From Thiocapsa imhoffii (GTDB taxonomy: Bacteria > Pseudomonadota > Gammaproteobacteria > Chromatiales > Chromatiaceae): a stretch of DNA of 64,000 nt. Shown here one piece after another: positions 7,880-20,753 of this stretch. Below the pieces are notes generated by a model that was given only the letters and a program-made list of their open reading frames with translations, ran no database searches and was not told where the DNA came from. The stretch is taken from the NCBI RefSeq assembly GCF_016583985.1, contig NZ_NRSD01000022.1, positions 1 to 64,000 on the forward strand. Direction: 5' to 3'. The stretch's first letter is position 1; each line of letters begins with the position of its first letter. A program made the position numbers and the translations under genes.

Positions 7880-10501
7880 ATGACGCATGGCGAGACCACT
7901 CGCAGCGCCCCTGGGATGGCGGGCGCCGAGGCGCGTTGTTTCCACTGTGGTCTGCCGGTCACCGCCGACGCGCGCGAGGTGGCCTGGGTTGCCGGGCAGA
8001 CACGTGAATTTTGCTGTCACGGCTGCAAATCGGTGTGCGAGGCCATCCATGCGGCGGGGCTGGAGGGCTTCTATCGGCGCACACCAGAGGGCGAGGTCTT
8101 CGGCCCCCCGCCTGAACCCCCCAAGGATCTTGCGCTCTACGATCTAGACGCCGTGCAAGAGGAGTTCACGGACACGGACGCGGAGGTCCGCGAAATCCAC
8201 TTGCTGGTCGAGGGCATTCACTGCGCCGCATGTGTCTGGCTGATTGAAAAAGGTCTTGACGCCATGCCCGGGGTCGAGGAGGCGCGGGTGAATCTGACCG
8301 GGCGACGGTTGCGGGTGCGCTGGGACCAACGGCGACTGCGGCTCTCTCGGATCCTGCGCCGTCTCGCCGATCTGGGTTATGCGGCCGCGCCGTTCGATCC
8401 GGAATCGGCCGAGGGCGCGATCGGACGCCAGAATCGCGCCATGCTCTACCGCATGGCCTGGGCTGGGTTCGCCATGATGAACCTGATGTGGATCTCGATC
8501 GCGCTCTATGCTGGCGCGGATCGAGGCGAGTTCCGCGGCCTGTTTCAATGGCTCGGCTTTGCGATCGCCACCCCAACGCTCATCTACTCCGGTGCGCCGT
8601 TCTTTCGTGGGGCCTGGTTCGGGTTGCGCTCGGGCCATCTCAGTATGGATTTGCCCATCGCGATCGGGGTCACCACGACCTATTGCTACTCCCTCTATGT
8701 CACGCTTGGTCTCTCAGGGATCGGCGATGTCTATTGGGACACGGTGGTAAATTTCCTGTTCGTGATTCTGGTCGGACGATATCTTGAGGCGATTTCACGG
8801 CGTCGGGCCGTGGCCTCGACGCAGCGTCTGCTCGACCTGCAGCCAAAGGTGGCGACCCGTCTCGCTGACGGCGATGCGGCGACAGGGCAGGAGTCCATTG
8901 TCCCGGTCCGGGCACTGCGGGTCGGCGAGCGGGTCCTGGTCCGGGCGGGTGAGCGCATTCCGGTTGATGGCGAGGTCATCGCCGGAGGCGGCAGCGTCGA
9001 CGAATCCATGTTGACCGGCGAGTCGCGGCCCGTGGAGAAACGGCTGGGCGATCAGGTCGTGGCCGGCACCATCAATGGGCTCGGGGTGTTGACGATCCGG
9101 ATTACAGCACTGCTGCGTGAGACGGCGCTCGGGCGCATCATTCGCCTGGTGGAGGATGCGCAGGCAAGCAAGGCTCCGATCCAGCGGTTGGCCGACCGGA
9201 TCGTGCCCTGGTTCGTTGCCGCGACCCTGGGCTTGGCGACCCTGACCTTGCTCTGGTGGATGCGGATTGACCTCGAGGTCGCCGTGATGGCCGCCACCGC
9301 GGTACTCATCATCACCTGCCCGTGCGCCTTTGGCATGGCAACGCCGATGGCGGTCGCCGTGGCAACGGGATTGGGTGCGTCACGTGGCATCCTGATCAAA
9401 AATGGCGCGGTCCTAGAACGTCTGTCCTCGATCGACCATTTCGTTTTCGACAAGACCGGGACACTCACGGTCGGTCGGCCCACGGTCACGGCCTGGGCGA
9501 GCGCGCGGCATGACTGGCGGACCGCGCAGGATCTCGCCGCTGGTCTGCCTGCGGCAGTCCGTGTGGGGTTGCAACGGCTCCAGGATCTGGAGCGGCTGTC
9601 GGAGCATCCGGTTGCGGCAGCCATTCTGAATTTTTGTGATGACGCTGCGATCACGCGCAGACCGGTTCGTGCCGAGGACGTCACCGTAGCGCCCGGTCAG
9701 GGGGTCAAGGGCGTGGTCGATGGGATCGAGGTGCTTGCGGGGACGCGCGCTTGGTTAGTCGCCAACGGGGTGATGCCGTGGGAGGAGTCCGCGCCTCCGG
9801 AGGCGCACGGCAGCGTCGTGCATTGCGCGATGGATGGTGTCGAAGTCTTCCGATTCGTGATTGAAGATCCCGTGCGCGCGGATGCGCGGGCGGTCATTGC
9901 GCGGATGCGGCAGCGAGGCCTGCGGGTGACGCTGCTCAGTGGCGATCGCTTGAGCGCGGCGGAGGCGATTGCGCGTCAGTTGAGCAGCCCGGCAGGTGAG
10001 GTCGAGGTGATCGCCGAGGTCCTCCCGGAGGACAAGGATCGGGTGATCCGTGAACTCCAACGCGATGGTCATCGCGTGGCCATGGTCGGTGACGGGGTGA
10101 ACGATGCCCCCGCATTGGTGCGCGCCGACGTGGGCATTGCGATGGGTAGCGGAACGGATGTCTCGATCGCCAGTGCTGATATCGTGCTGATGTCAAGCGA
10201 ACTCAGTCGGGTCGAGGAGGCCGCTGAACTGTCGCGCCGAACGCTGCGTACGATCCGGCAAAATATCGGCATCTCGGTTGTCTACAATCTCATCATGGTT
10301 CCACTGGCGATGGCGGCGGTCATCACGCCGCTGATCGCGGCCATTTCGATGCCGCTCAGCTCGCTGGCCGTGATCGGGAACTCAGCGCGGATTCGTGCCC
10401 TCGCGGCGCGTGATGGCGAGCGGCTGCGACCTGACACGGCGTCCCCCCGTCCCGACTCGGTGAACGGCGTCGAACCACGTGTGATGCCGGGTAACTCTTG
10501 A
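7880..10501 (+). CDS. ccoI: Copper-transporting P1B-type ATPase CcoI (FixI)
   Basis: Heavy-metal P-type ATPase of the CcoI/FixI group, which exports copper for assembly of the cbb3 binuclear centre. It has 873 residues: an N-terminal Cys-rich region (C20-x2-C23 and C45-C53), a heavy-metal-binding domain with GIHCAACVW (Cys115, Cys118), the actuator motif [10 protein letters not shown], the intramembrane CPC (480-482), the phosphorylation motif [11 protein letters not shown] (Asp524) and [16 protein letters not shown]. The ATG at 7880, one base after the ccoH stop, is chosen over an in-frame start at 7832 inside ccoH. Confidence 0.94.
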   Translation: MTHGETTRSAPGMAGAEARCFHCGLPVTADAREVAWVAGQTREFCCHGCKSVCEAIHAAGLEGFYRRTPEGEVFGPPPEPPKDLALYDLDAVQEEFTDTDAEVREIHLLVEGIHCAACVWLIEKGLDAMPGVEEARVNLTGRRLRVRWDQRRLRLSRILRRLADLGYAAAPFDPESAEGAIGRQNRAMLYRMAWAGFAMMNLMWISIALYAGADRGEFRGLFQWLGFAIATPTLIYSGAPFFRGAWFGLRSGHLSMDLPIAIGVTTTYCYSLYVTLGLSGIGDVYWDTVVNFLFVILVGRYLEAISRRRAVASTQRLLDLQPKVATRLADGDAATGQESIVPVRALRVGERVLVRAGERIPVDGEVIAGGGSVDESMLTGESRPVEKRLGDQVVAGTINGLGVLTIRITALLRETALGRIIRLVEDAQASKAPIQRLADRIVPWFVAATLGLATLTLLWWMRIDLEVAVMAATAVLIITCPCAFGMATPMAVAVATGLGASRGILIKNGAVLERLSSIDHFVFDKTGTLTVGRPTVTAWASARHDWRTAQDLAAGLPAAVRVGLQRLQDLERLSEHPVAAAILNFCDDAAITRRPVRAEDVTVAPGQGVKGVVDGIEVLAGTRAWLVANGVMPWEESAPPEAHGSVVHCAMDGVEVFRFVIEDPVRADARAVIARMRQRGLRVTLLSGDRLSAAEAIARQLSSPAGEVEVIAEVLPEDKDRVIRELQRDGHRVAMVGDGVNDAPALVRADVGIAMGSGTDVSIASADIVLMSSELSRVEEAAELSRRTLRTIRQNIGISVVYNLIMVPLAMAAVITPLIAAISMPLSSLAVIGNSARIRALAARDGERLRPDTASPRPDSVNGVEPRVMPGNS

Positions 10502-10522
10502 TGATGGCTGTGGGGTGTTGCG

Positions 10523-10735
10523 ATGGACGTGATCTACGGACTCATACCGGGCATGCTCGTGCTCGGACTCGCCGCGGTGGCTGTCCTCTTCTGGGCGACC
10601 CGGACCGGTCAATACGATGATCTCGATGGGGATGGGCGCCGGATCCTCATGGACGAGGACGAGGACACCGGCACCAGGCAAGCGAGCCCCGACATGGACG
10701 CCGATCCCGATGATCGGCCTCCAGGATCTCATTGA
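10523..10735 (+). CDS. ccoS: cbb3 assembly protein CcoS (FixS)
   Basis: Seventy-residue membrane protein needed for cofactor insertion into cbb3 oxidase. One transmembrane helix (about 5-27) is followed by WATRTGQYDDLDGDGRRIL, the diagnostic CcoS segment, and an acidic tail. It closes the ccoGHIS operon and faces pgm convergently. Confidence 0.92.
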   Translation: MDVIYGLIPGMLVLGLAAVAVLFWATRTGQYDDLDGDGRRILMDEDEDTGTRQASPDMDADPDDRPPGSH

Positions 10736-10800
10736 ACGACTGAGGGGCGCCGCAGGCGCGCATCCTGTTCTCTCGAACCCCTCCCCTAACACCTCGACGC

Positions 10801-10843
10801 GTGCTCGTCGGGCGGTTGCCGAGCACCCGAGGGATGACCTCGG
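10801..10843. other. Two tandem hairpins between convergent ccoS and pgm
   Basis: GTGCTCG (10801-10807) pairs with CGAGCAC (10820-10826), and CCGAGG (10827-10832) pairs with CCTCGG (10838-10843). They lie between two convergent genes and may end or stabilise both transcripts. There is no T run. Confidence 0.5.
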
Positions 10844-10897
10844 TCTCGGTCACGCCCTCCTGTCATCAGCCCCGGTTCGTGCAGGCCCCCGCTCTGG

Positions 10898-12858
<1,961 letters not shown>

Positions 12859-14778
12859 ATGACCGTGGAAGCGCATAAAGAAACCCTGGACTTCAAAGCG
12901 GAAGTCAGTCAAGTACTGGATCTCGTCATCCGTTCCCTCTACTCGAACAAAGAGATCTTTTTGCGCGAGTTGATTTCCAATGCCTCCGACGCAGCCGAGA
13001 AACTGCGCTTCGAGGCGCTGAGCGACGATGGTCTCTACGAAGGTGATAGCCAGTTGCGGATCCGCGTGGAGGTCGATCGCGAGGCCGGCACCCTGACGGT
13101 CTCCGATAATGGCATCGGACTTGCGCGCCAAGAGGTGATCGACACGATCGGCAGTATCGCCAGCTCGGGAACCCGTCGCTTTGTCGAGGCCCTCTCCGGC
13201 GATCAGGCCAAGGATAGCCAACTGATCGGCCAATTCGGCGTTGGCTTCTACTCCGCCTTCATCGTGGCCGATAAGGTCACGCTGGTCTCGCGGCGTGCTG
13301 GCTTGGGTTCGGAACATGGCGTGCGCTGGGAGTCGGATGGCCGCGGGACCTTCTCGCTCGAGACGGTCGAGAAGGCCGGGCGGGGCACCGATGTCATCCT
13401 GCATCTGAAGGAGGACGAGACGGAATTTCTGGATGCTTGGCGCCTGCGCGGAATCATCGGGAAATTCTCCGATCATCTCGCCCTCCCGGTGGAGATGCGC
13501 AAGGAACGCTTCGACGAGGGTGAGCAGCAGGAGCCGGAGCCGGCGGTCGAGTACGAGCAGGTCAACCGAGGCACGGCGCTCTGGATGCGGAATAAATCCG
13601 ACATCACTGAAGAGGAATACCACGACTTCTACAAACATGTCGCGCACGATTTCGAGGCACCGCTCGCCTATGCGCACAATCGGGTCGAGGGTACCAACGA
13701 GTACACCACGCTGCTGTTCGTGCCCAAACGCGCGCCCTGGGACCTCTGGGAGCGCGATCCCAAGCATGGTGTCAAGCTCTACGTCCGGCGCGTCTTCATC
13801 ATGGATGAAGCCGACAAGTTGCTGCCGCACTATCTACGCTTCGTCAAAGGCGTGGTCGACTCCGATGATCTCCCGTTGAATGTCTCGCGTGAGATCCTCC
13901 AGCACAACCGGAAGATCGACACCATCCGCCAAGCCAACACCAAGCGGGTGCTCGGTCTCTTGGAGAGTCTCGCGAAGGATGATCCTGAGACCTATCACAC
14001 CTTCTGGGACGAGTTCGGTCGCGTCCTCAAAGAGGGTCCCGCCGAGGACTTCGCCAACCGCGAGCGGATCGCGGGCTTGCTGCGATTTGCCACCACGCAC
14101 AGCGACGGCGATGCGCAACGCGAATCACTCGATGGCTATCTCGAGCGGATGAAGGACGGGCAGGATAAGGTCTACTACATTACCGCTGACAGCCCGGCCG
14201 CGGCACGTCACAGCCCCCATCTGGAGGTCTTCCGCAAGAAAGGTATTGAGGTGCTGTTACTGTCCGATCGGGTCGATGAATGGCTCGTGAGCCATCTGAA
14301 CGACTACAAGGGCAAGTCGCTGCAATCGGTTGCCAAGGGCGACCTCGATCTGGGGGACTTGGCCGATGAGCAGGAAAAAGAACACAAGGAGAAGGCCGCC
14401 GCTGAGCATGGAACCCTGCTGGAACGGTTGAAGAACAGCCTGGGTGAGCGGGTCGAGGCGGTTAAGCCGAGCACTCGCCTGGTCGATTCGCCAGCCTGTC
14501 TGGTGGTCGGTGAGCATGAGATGAGTGCGCATCTCGCGCGGGTGCTCAAGGCCGTGGGGCAGTCCGCGCCGACGAGCAAACCGACACTGGAGGTCAATCT
14601 CGACCATCCGCTGGTGAAGCGTCTCGAGGCCGAGACGCGCGAGGATCGTTTCGCGGATTTGGCCTTGATTCTGCTCGATCAGGCGCAGCTCGCCGAAGGT
14701 GGCCAGCTGGAGGACCCCGCGGCCTTCGTCGCGCGTCTCAACCACCTCATGTTGAGTATGCTCATCGCCGAGCGGTGA
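12859..14778 (+). CDS. htpG: Molecular chaperone HtpG (Hsp90)
   Basis: Cytosolic Hsp90 chaperone, 639 residues. The N-terminal GHKL ATPase domain shows [30 protein letters not shown] and [11 protein letters not shown] (ATP lid and Mg-binding Asn/Asp). The middle domain carries [16 protein letters not shown] and the catalytic-loop Arg. The C-terminal dimerisation domain ends in [10 protein letters not shown]. Length is normal and the region is intact. Confidence 0.97.
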   Translation: MTVEAHKETLDFKAEVSQVLDLVIRSLYSNKEIFLRELISNASDAAEKLRFEALSDDGLYEGDSQLRIRVEVDREAGTLTVSDNGIGLARQEVIDTIGSIASSGTRRFVEALSGDQAKDSQLIGQFGVGFYSAFIVADKVTLVSRRAGLGSEHGVRWESDGRGTFSLETVEKAGRGTDVILHLKEDETEFLDAWRLRGIIGKFSDHLALPVEMRKERFDEGEQQEPEPAVEYEQVNRGTALWMRNKSDITEEEYHDFYKHVAHDFEAPLAYAHNRVEGTNEYTTLLFVPKRAPWDLWERDPKHGVKLYVRRVFIMDEADKLLPHYLRFVKGVVDSDDLPLNVSREILQHNRKIDTIRQANTKRVLGLLESLAKDDPETYHTFWDEFGRVLKEGPAEDFANRERIAGLLRFATTHSDGDAQRESLDGYLERMKDGQDKVYYITADSPAAARHSPHLEVFRKKGIEVLLLSDRVDEWLVSHLNDYKGKSLQSVAKGDLDLGDLADEQEKEHKEKAAAEHGTLLERLKNSLGERVEAVKPSTRLVDSPACLVVGEHEMSAHLARVLKAVGQSAPTSKPTLEVNLDHPLVKRLEAETREDRFADLALILLDQAQLAEGGQLEDPAAFVARLNHLMLSMLIAER

Positions 14779-14821
14779 TCCGTTCGCGGTGTTGGGACCT
14801 TAGGGCCACTGGATGGCCTAG

Positions 14822-15574
<753 letters not shown>

Positions 15575-15952
15575 CCCTGCGGCAACCGCATCGCCGCGAC
15601 GATCTGGTCCTGTGAGGCTCCGGGGTGGCCGGTGAGTGGTTGCCGGCCCCGCCAGAGACGACGCTGGCTCGGTCATGACCGCACTTGCAAGCTGAATCCG
15701 AGCGCCGCCGCGGGTGCCGGCGCGGGTTGGGTGGGGGCGATCTGGACCACATCATGACACTGCGACGAGTGTCGCGACCCGATGTCGGTTTGCCGCCAAC
15801 CTTGCGTCACCTGGACCGTGATGCGCCGGGGGCACGCGCCGGAGCCAGGGTGCCGTGGTACCGGCGGATTGGCTCCGGTCCAGGCGCACATCTGAATCTG
15901 GGCACGAGATCTGATAAACTCATGTGCAATCAACCCGAGCAGGATCATCATC
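15575..15952 (+). other. Intergenic region adk to thioredoxin
   Basis: 378 bases with no convincing gene. It holds an inverted repeat near the adk end (GGCCGG at 15627-15632, CCGGCC at 15643-15648, 10-base loop), possibly the adk transcript end. Confidence 0.4.
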
Positions 15953-16324
15953 ATGGCCGTCATCGAACTCGATCAGACGAATTTCGAACAGACCATTCAG
16001 GACAACGCCTTTGTTGTCGTCGACTTTTGGGCGCCCTGGTGCGGTCCCTGCCGATCCTTCGCGCCGGTTTTCGAAAAGGTCTCCAATGACCTCGCGGAGG
16101 TCGTCTTTGCCAAGGTCAATACCGAGGATCAGCAGTCCATCGCGGGTCACTTCAATATTCGTTCGATCCCGACCCTGATGATCTTCCGCGATCAGATCAT
16201 CATCTTCTCCCAGGCTGGTGCGCTACCCGAGGCACAGTTTCGCGATCTGCTCGGCAAGGCTGGCGAGCTGGACATGGCGGATGTGAAACGGCAGATCGCC
16301 GAGCAGTCCAAGGGGCAGGCATAG
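15953..16324 (+). CDS. Thioredoxin-family protein with CGPC active site
   Basis: Cytosolic dithiol/disulfide protein of 123 residues without a signal peptide. The WCGPC motif holds Cys30 and Cys33, and the cis-proline loop is IRSIPTLMIF, both as in classical thioredoxin. About 15 charged residues extend the C-terminus past the usual end. It could be the main TrxA or a secondary thioredoxin; E. coli TrxA is 109 residues. It stands alone between adk and a DUF1249 gene. Confidence 0.88.
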   Translation: MAVIELDQTNFEQTIQDNAFVVVDFWAPWCGPCRSFAPVFEKVSNDLAEVVFAKVNTEDQQSIAGHFNIRSIPTLMIFRDQIIIFSQAGALPEAQFRDLLGKAGELDMADVKRQIAEQSKGQA

Positions 16325-16360
16325 CGTCACGCTTGCCGCCGCTCGCGAAGCGTCTGATCG

Positions 16361-16855
16361 ATGCAGCGTGCCGACCATCCGCGGGCGATCTCCTGCATTC
16401 TGACGGGGCAGCCGAACGTCGGCGCTCTCATGAGTCTTTGCGAGGAAAACTACGCTCGTTTGGTGCGTCTCATCCCTGATCTGGCGGCGCGGTCCGGTCA
16501 CGCCATGTCGTGCATCCCGGATGGTCCTGCGCTCTACCTCGAGATCGAGGAGCAGGCGCGTTTCACCACGTCCGTTCGGCTCACCTATCGGTTTGCGAGC
16601 GCGGGTCAGCGGCACCCGGACCCCGATGCGCGCTTGCGCGTCTACCACGATGCACGTCAGATCGAAGTGATCGATCTGCGTCAACGAACCCTCCCCGTGC
16701 GTGGTCAGAATCAGTCCTCGGCGCTGGCCTTGAAATGGCAAGCGAATCTCTTCATCGGGAAGTGGCTGACGTACTGCCTGCTCCAAGGCCACCGCTTCGA
16801 AACAGGCGCGCGGGCGCGCCGTTCGGCCGTCGCGCGCGCGCCCATCTGCCCCTAG
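16361..16855 (+). CDS. DUF1249 family protein (YqiB-like)
   Basis: 164 residues with the family pattern LCEENYARLVRLIPDL, LRVYHDARQIEVI and a C-terminal WQANLFIGKWLTYCLLQGH. E. coli YqiB is of this family; its molecular role is unknown. The ATG at 16361 gives the usual length before the LCEENY block, while the internal ATG at 16430 would remove about 23 residues. The last 20 residues are Arg/Ala-rich and not conserved in YqiB. Confidence 0.8.
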   Translation: MQRADHPRAISCILTGQPNVGALMSLCEENYARLVRLIPDLAARSGHAMSCIPDGPALYLEIEEQARFTTSVRLTYRFASAGQRHPDPDARLRVYHDARQIEVIDLRQRTLPVRGQNQSSALALKWQANLFIGKWLTYCLLQGHRFETGARARRSAVARAPICP

Positions 16856-17120
16856 TGCGCTCAGGTCCCGCGGCGCGGGTCTGGCACCGAGTTCGCCGTG
16901 ATTGCCGGCAGCAGCGGCTGTTCTGCGAAACCCGGCACGCCAGCGCACACTGAACGCCTTCCACCACAGGATTCTTCGCCCCAGGACGACGAGACTGTTC
17001 CCTCGACGTGCTTGTTCCAGGTTGAAAAGTGAAAATTGTTGACTACTTAACTTGGTGACACTGGGCAAAGCCGTGTGATCCGGGTTGCCCGCCAATTCAT
17101 CATCTCCCAGGCATCCGACG

Positions 17121-17591
17121 ATGAGACTATCGACGAAAGGCAGGTACGCGGTGACCGCAATGCTCGACCTCGCGCTGCACTCCGGTCAGGGGCCCGTGAC
17201 ACTCGCGGACATCTCGGTGAATCAGGGGATTTCGCTCTCCTACCTCGAACAACTCTTCGCCGCGCTGCGTCAGAAGAAACTGGTCCGGGGCGTGCGTGGC
17301 CCGGGCGGAGGCTACTATCTCGGCCGGGCAGCCGCGGAGATCTCGATTGCAAACATCATCTGTGCGGTCGATGAGTGGGTGGAGTTCACGCGATGCGGTG
17401 GACGAGAGAACTGCCGTGACGGTCAGCGCTGTTTGACCCACCATCTTTGGGATCAATTGAGTGATGAGATCTTTCAGTTCCTCAGCGACATCTCACTGCA
17501 GGATCTCGTCGATCGTGGTCGGGCCAAGCCCGATGCACCAACGGTCAGTCCAGGTGCGCTCGAGGCCGGCACCAAGCGCCGCGCCGCCTAA
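17121..17591 (+). CDS. iscR: IscR-like Rrf2 family [2Fe-2S] regulator
   Basis: Dimeric winged-helix regulator that senses iron-sulfur status. From the ATG at 17121 it has 156 residues. [17 protein letters not shown] forms the first helices, [16 protein letters not shown] the recognition helix, and [10 protein letters not shown] the wing. Cys92, Cys98, Cys104 and His107 fall at the same numbers as the cluster ligands of E. coli IscR. Unlike the usual arrangement, no iscSUA or suf genes follow; prmB is next. Its targets here are therefore unknown. Confidence 0.9.
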   Translation: MRLSTKGRYAVTAMLDLALHSGQGPVTLADISVNQGISLSYLEQLFAALRQKKLVRGVRGPGGGYYLGRAAAEISIANIICAVDEWVEFTRCGGRENCRDGQRCLTHHLWDQLSDEIFQFLSDISLQDLVDRGRAKPDAPTVSPGALEAGTKRRAA

Positions 17592-17767
17592 CGGGCGTCA
17601 CGACAGGTCAGGTACGGCAGAGTGTTGTGCGCCGCCGCGAGTCGCGCCTTGTCGCGCTCGCCCCGGCAGCGGGTCGCGATGGATCAGACGGGGCTGAACA
17701 GGCAGTCGAGGTAATGGTATCCTGCAGCGCTTGATCCATTCACGCGTGCAACCGAATACTTCAGATT

Positions 17768-18694
17768 ATGGCCGAGCAGCCAGACGGTTTGATTACCATC
17801 CAAGACTTTGTCCGCTGGGGGGCAAGTCGCTTCAATGCGGCTGGCGTCTATTGTGGGCATGGAACCGACAATGCAGTCGATGAGGCGGCACAACTCGTTC
17901 TGAGTGCGGTCCATCTCGACCCTGACATCCCCGCAGCGTTTCGGGAATGCCGTTTGACACCGAGCGAGCGCGTCAGGGTTTGCGAGTTGGTCGAGCAGCG
18001 GATCGCCGAGCGGATCCCGACGGCATACCTGACCGGGCGAGCCTGGTTCGCCGGAATGGAGTTTCAGGTCACACCGGATGTTCTCGTGCCGCGATCGCCA
18101 ATCGCCGAACTGGTCGAGGCCGGGTTCGAGCCGTGGGTGGACGGGGATGTCGTTGGGCGTGTTCTTGACCTCTGTTGCGGGAGCGGTTGTATCGGCATCG
18201 CCGCCGCCGCGCAGATGCCCGATGTGGATGTTGATCTCGTCGATCTGTCCGCCGCGGCGTTGGAGGTCGCCCGAGGGAATGTGGCGTTCCACCAGTTGGA
18301 GGATCGTATCCGCGTCATCGAGTCGGATCTCTTCAACGATCTGCCCAACGAGCGTTATGACGTGATTGTGTCCAATCCGCCGTACGTCGCAACCGCGGAG
18401 TTCGACACACTTCCCCCCGAGTATCATCGCGAGCCCGCCATGGGCTTGCGGGGTGGCGAGGATGGTCTCGATCTCATCGTGCGGATTCTCGCCGACGCGG
18501 CAGCTCATTTGACCGATGATGGGATCTTGATCCTGGAGGTAGGAAGTGCCGCGGCCGAACTCGAGCGGCGATTCCCCGAGGTGCCCTTTACCTGGCTTGA
18601 ATTCGAGCGTGGTGGCGAGGGCGTGGTTCTGATAACACGCCAACAACTCGAGGAGCAGCAGTTGACATTGCTCGAGGAGGCAACGGCGCGATGA
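17768..18694 (+). CDS. prmB: Ribosomal protein L3 glutamine N5-methyltransferase PrmB
   Basis: SAM-dependent enzyme that methylates a glutamine of ribosomal protein L3. It has 308 residues: an N-terminal helical domain, VPRSPIAELVE before the SAM fold, the SAM loop VLDLCCGSGCIGIAAA, and the catalytic NPPY at 203-206. The N-terminal domain and the form VPRSPIAEL favour PrmB over the release factor enzyme PrmC. Confidence 0.9.
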   Translation: MAEQPDGLITIQDFVRWGASRFNAAGVYCGHGTDNAVDEAAQLVLSAVHLDPDIPAAFRECRLTPSERVRVCELVEQRIAERIPTAYLTGRAWFAGMEFQVTPDVLVPRSPIAELVEAGFEPWVDGDVVGRVLDLCCGSGCIGIAAAAQMPDVDVDLVDLSAAALEVARGNVAFHQLEDRIRVIESDLFNDLPNERYDVIVSNPPYVATAEFDTLPPEYHREPAMGLRGGEDGLDLIVRILADAAAHLTDDGILILEVGSAAAELERRFPEVPFTWLEFERGGEGVVLITRQQLEEQQLTLLEEATAR

Positions 18695-19041
18695 GTCCTT
18701 GTCGCGCCGAGGTGGGCGAGGACGCTGTCGCCTGGACCAGCCGGGTCCGGTTCGCGGCCGAGGACGTGCGCGCCTGTGGGGCGCCCGTCAGGCAGGATCG
18801 GATAGCCTCCTCGGCGCGCATCGGCCGACCTCGCGGGCAGCGTCAGGCGCGCTGCGGTGTCCTGCAGGTCGCAGGCCATCCTGATCGGGGTGGTGATCTC
18901 CTCTTCTTCACGGAACTCCCCAGCATCGTTGCGGGCGAGCTTCCATTCCATGCCATGCCCCGCTCGAACGAGACCAATAAGAGCGATCGGCGCGCTCTCG
19001 TTGTTGGCGGGGATGATTCCTGAGACCGGCGTGACGAACAG
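18695..19041. other. Intergenic region prmB to hemN
   Basis: About 350 bases without a recognised gene. A minus-strand frame from 18951 (starting MEWKLARNDAGEF) has a plausible first half but no ribosome site and runs into prmB, so I do not call it. No FNR box was seen before hemN. Confidence 0.4.
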
Positions 19042-19073
19042 GGCCGGGCGGCTGAGATGTCAACCGCCCGGCC
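19042..19073 (+). promoter_or_regulatory. Hairpin abutting the hemN ribosome site
   Basis: GGCCGGGCGG (19042-19051) and CCGCCCGGCC (19064-19073) form a perfect 10-bp GC stem with a 12-base loop. The Shine-Dalgarno GGAGG begins on the next base (19074), and the GTG start is at 19087. A stable stem here could limit ribosome access or protect the mRNA 5' region. Confidence 0.7.
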
Positions 19074-19086
19074 GGAGGATTGAACG

Positions 19087-20472
19087 GTGGAGCAAGGTAT
19101 TTCTTTCGATCTGGAGTTGATCCGTCGCTACGACCAGAGTGGTCCGCGATACACCTCCTATCCGACCGCGGTCGAGTTCAGCGAGTCCTTCGACACGCAG
19201 GCCTACCGTGCGGCTTGTGCGCGCAGCAATGAGAGTGGCCGGCCACTGTCGCTCTACTTTCATATTCCGTTTTGCGACACGGTCTGCTTCTACTGCGCTT
19301 GCAACAAGATTGCGACCAAGGATCGTTCGCTCGCACCGCCTTATCTGGCGCGCCTCCACCAGGAACTGGCTCTCCAATCCGAACTCTTCGACACCACCCG
19401 TGTGGTCGAGCAATTGCACTGGGGTGGGGGAACGCCAACGTTTCTCAGTCATGATCAGATGACCGAGTTAATGGACGTGACGCGGGGTCACTTCGAGCTG
19501 GCGAGTGACGAGAGCGGTGAATTCTCGATCGAGATCGACCCGCGCGAGGCCGATGCCGCGAGTATCGCCTTGCTGCGTCGTCTCGGATTCAACCGGATGA
19601 GCTTGGGCGTTCAGGATTTCGATCCCAAGGTCCAAGCGGCCGTCAACCGGATCCAGACCGAAGCAGAGACGATGACCGTGCTGGAGGCGGCCCGCGCGGA
19701 GGGGTTCCGCTCGATCAGTATCGACCTCATCTACGGCCTGCCGTTCCAGAGTCCCGAGAGCTTTGCGCGCACCCTCGAACGCATCATTGCGGTCGACCCT
19801 GAACGGCTCTCGATCTTCAATTACGCACATCTTCCAGATCGTTTCAAACCGCAGCGACGCATTAACGAGGCCGAGCTGCCGGCGCCTGAGGTCAAGCTGG
19901 ACATCCTGCAAGCAACGATCGAGCGATTGACGCAGGCTGGATATGTCTACATCGGCATGGATCATTTCGCGCGTCCCGACGATGAGCTGGCGCGTGCGCA
20001 ACAAGCCGGCACGCTCTATCGCAATTTTCAGGGCTACTCGACCCATGCGGACTGCGATCTGATCGGTCTCGGCGTGACCTCGATCGGGAAGATCGACAAC
20101 ACCTACAGCCAAAACCGCCGTGGCCTTGAGGAGTACTACGCGGATCTGGACGCTGGACGCTTACCGGTTTTCCGTGGGATTGAGTTGACGCAAGACGACT
20201 TGATTCGGCGCGACATGATCACGCAGTTAATCTGCCATTTTGAACTCGACATTCCCGCCGCCGAGCGCAAGTGGGCGATCGACTTTCAGGACTACTTCGC
20301 CGACGCCATGACGAAACTCCGCGCAATGGCGGCCGATGGATTGCTTGAGGTCGACGCACGACAGATTCGGATCTTGCCGCGTGGTCGCCTACTGGTGCGG
20401 AACATCTGCATGGCCTTCGATGCCTATCTGGCGACCAAGACGGGACCAATCGGTTTCTCCAAGGTCATCTAA
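19087..20472 (+). CDS. hemN: Oxygen-independent coproporphyrinogen III dehydrogenase HemN
   Basis: Radical-SAM enzyme that oxidatively decarboxylates coproporphyrinogen III to protoporphyrinogen IX without oxygen, feeding heme and bacteriochlorophyll synthesis. It has 461 residues. GPRYTSYPTA is the HemN N-terminal signature, and the [4Fe-4S] site CDTVCFYC holds Cys63, Cys67 and Cys70. GGGTPTFL and DLIYGLPFQ follow. The N-terminal signature and full length separate it from the shorter HemW. The start is GTG with GGAGG eight bases upstream. Confidence 0.95.
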   Translation: MEQGISFDLELIRRYDQSGPRYTSYPTAVEFSESFDTQAYRAACARSNESGRPLSLYFHIPFCDTVCFYCACNKIATKDRSLAPPYLARLHQELALQSELFDTTRVVEQLHWGGGTPTFLSHDQMTELMDVTRGHFELASDESGEFSIEIDPREADAASIALLRRLGFNRMSLGVQDFDPKVQAAVNRIQTEAETMTVLEAARAEGFRSISIDLIYGLPFQSPESFARTLERIIAVDPERLSIFNYAHLPDRFKPQRRINEAELPAPEVKLDILQATIERLTQAGYVYIGMDHFARPDDELARAQQAGTLYRNFQGYSTHADCDLIGLGVTSIGKIDNTYSQNRRGLEEYYADLDAGRLPVFRGIELTQDDLIRRDMITQLICHFELDIPAAERKWAIDFQDYFADAMTKLRAMAADGLLEVDARQIRILPRGRLLVRNICMAFDAYLATKTGPIGFSKVI

Positions 20473-20753
20473 GCAGCGGTGGATCGCTGTGCGCTATACT
20501 ATTGCGCCTTTGATCCGCGCACGACGGGCGAACCAGACCGAGATGCCTGCCACCCTTGATGTCGTGAGCGCCGCGGCCCCAACCGCAGGCATGCCACGGA
20601 TGTCAGAAGGGTACGGCTGATGGCGCTGCTCGGCATGCGCGCCACATCCGAGCGCGATTCAGCGATTCGATTCGAGAGGGTTTGGGCCGTGCGTCCAAGC
20701 TAGGATTCAGCAACGAACGGACCCTGGAGAGCAGGGTTCGGCGGGAGAGATAC

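Noticed and set aside
17035..17060. Possible IscR type 1 operator before iscR
   Set aside because: One half site (TTGACT at 17039) is good, but the second half does not match.
18505..18951. Minus-strand frame of 148 codons next to prmB
   Set aside because: It starts with a plausible segment but has no ribosome site, no recognised family and overlaps the 3' end of prmB by about 190 bases.
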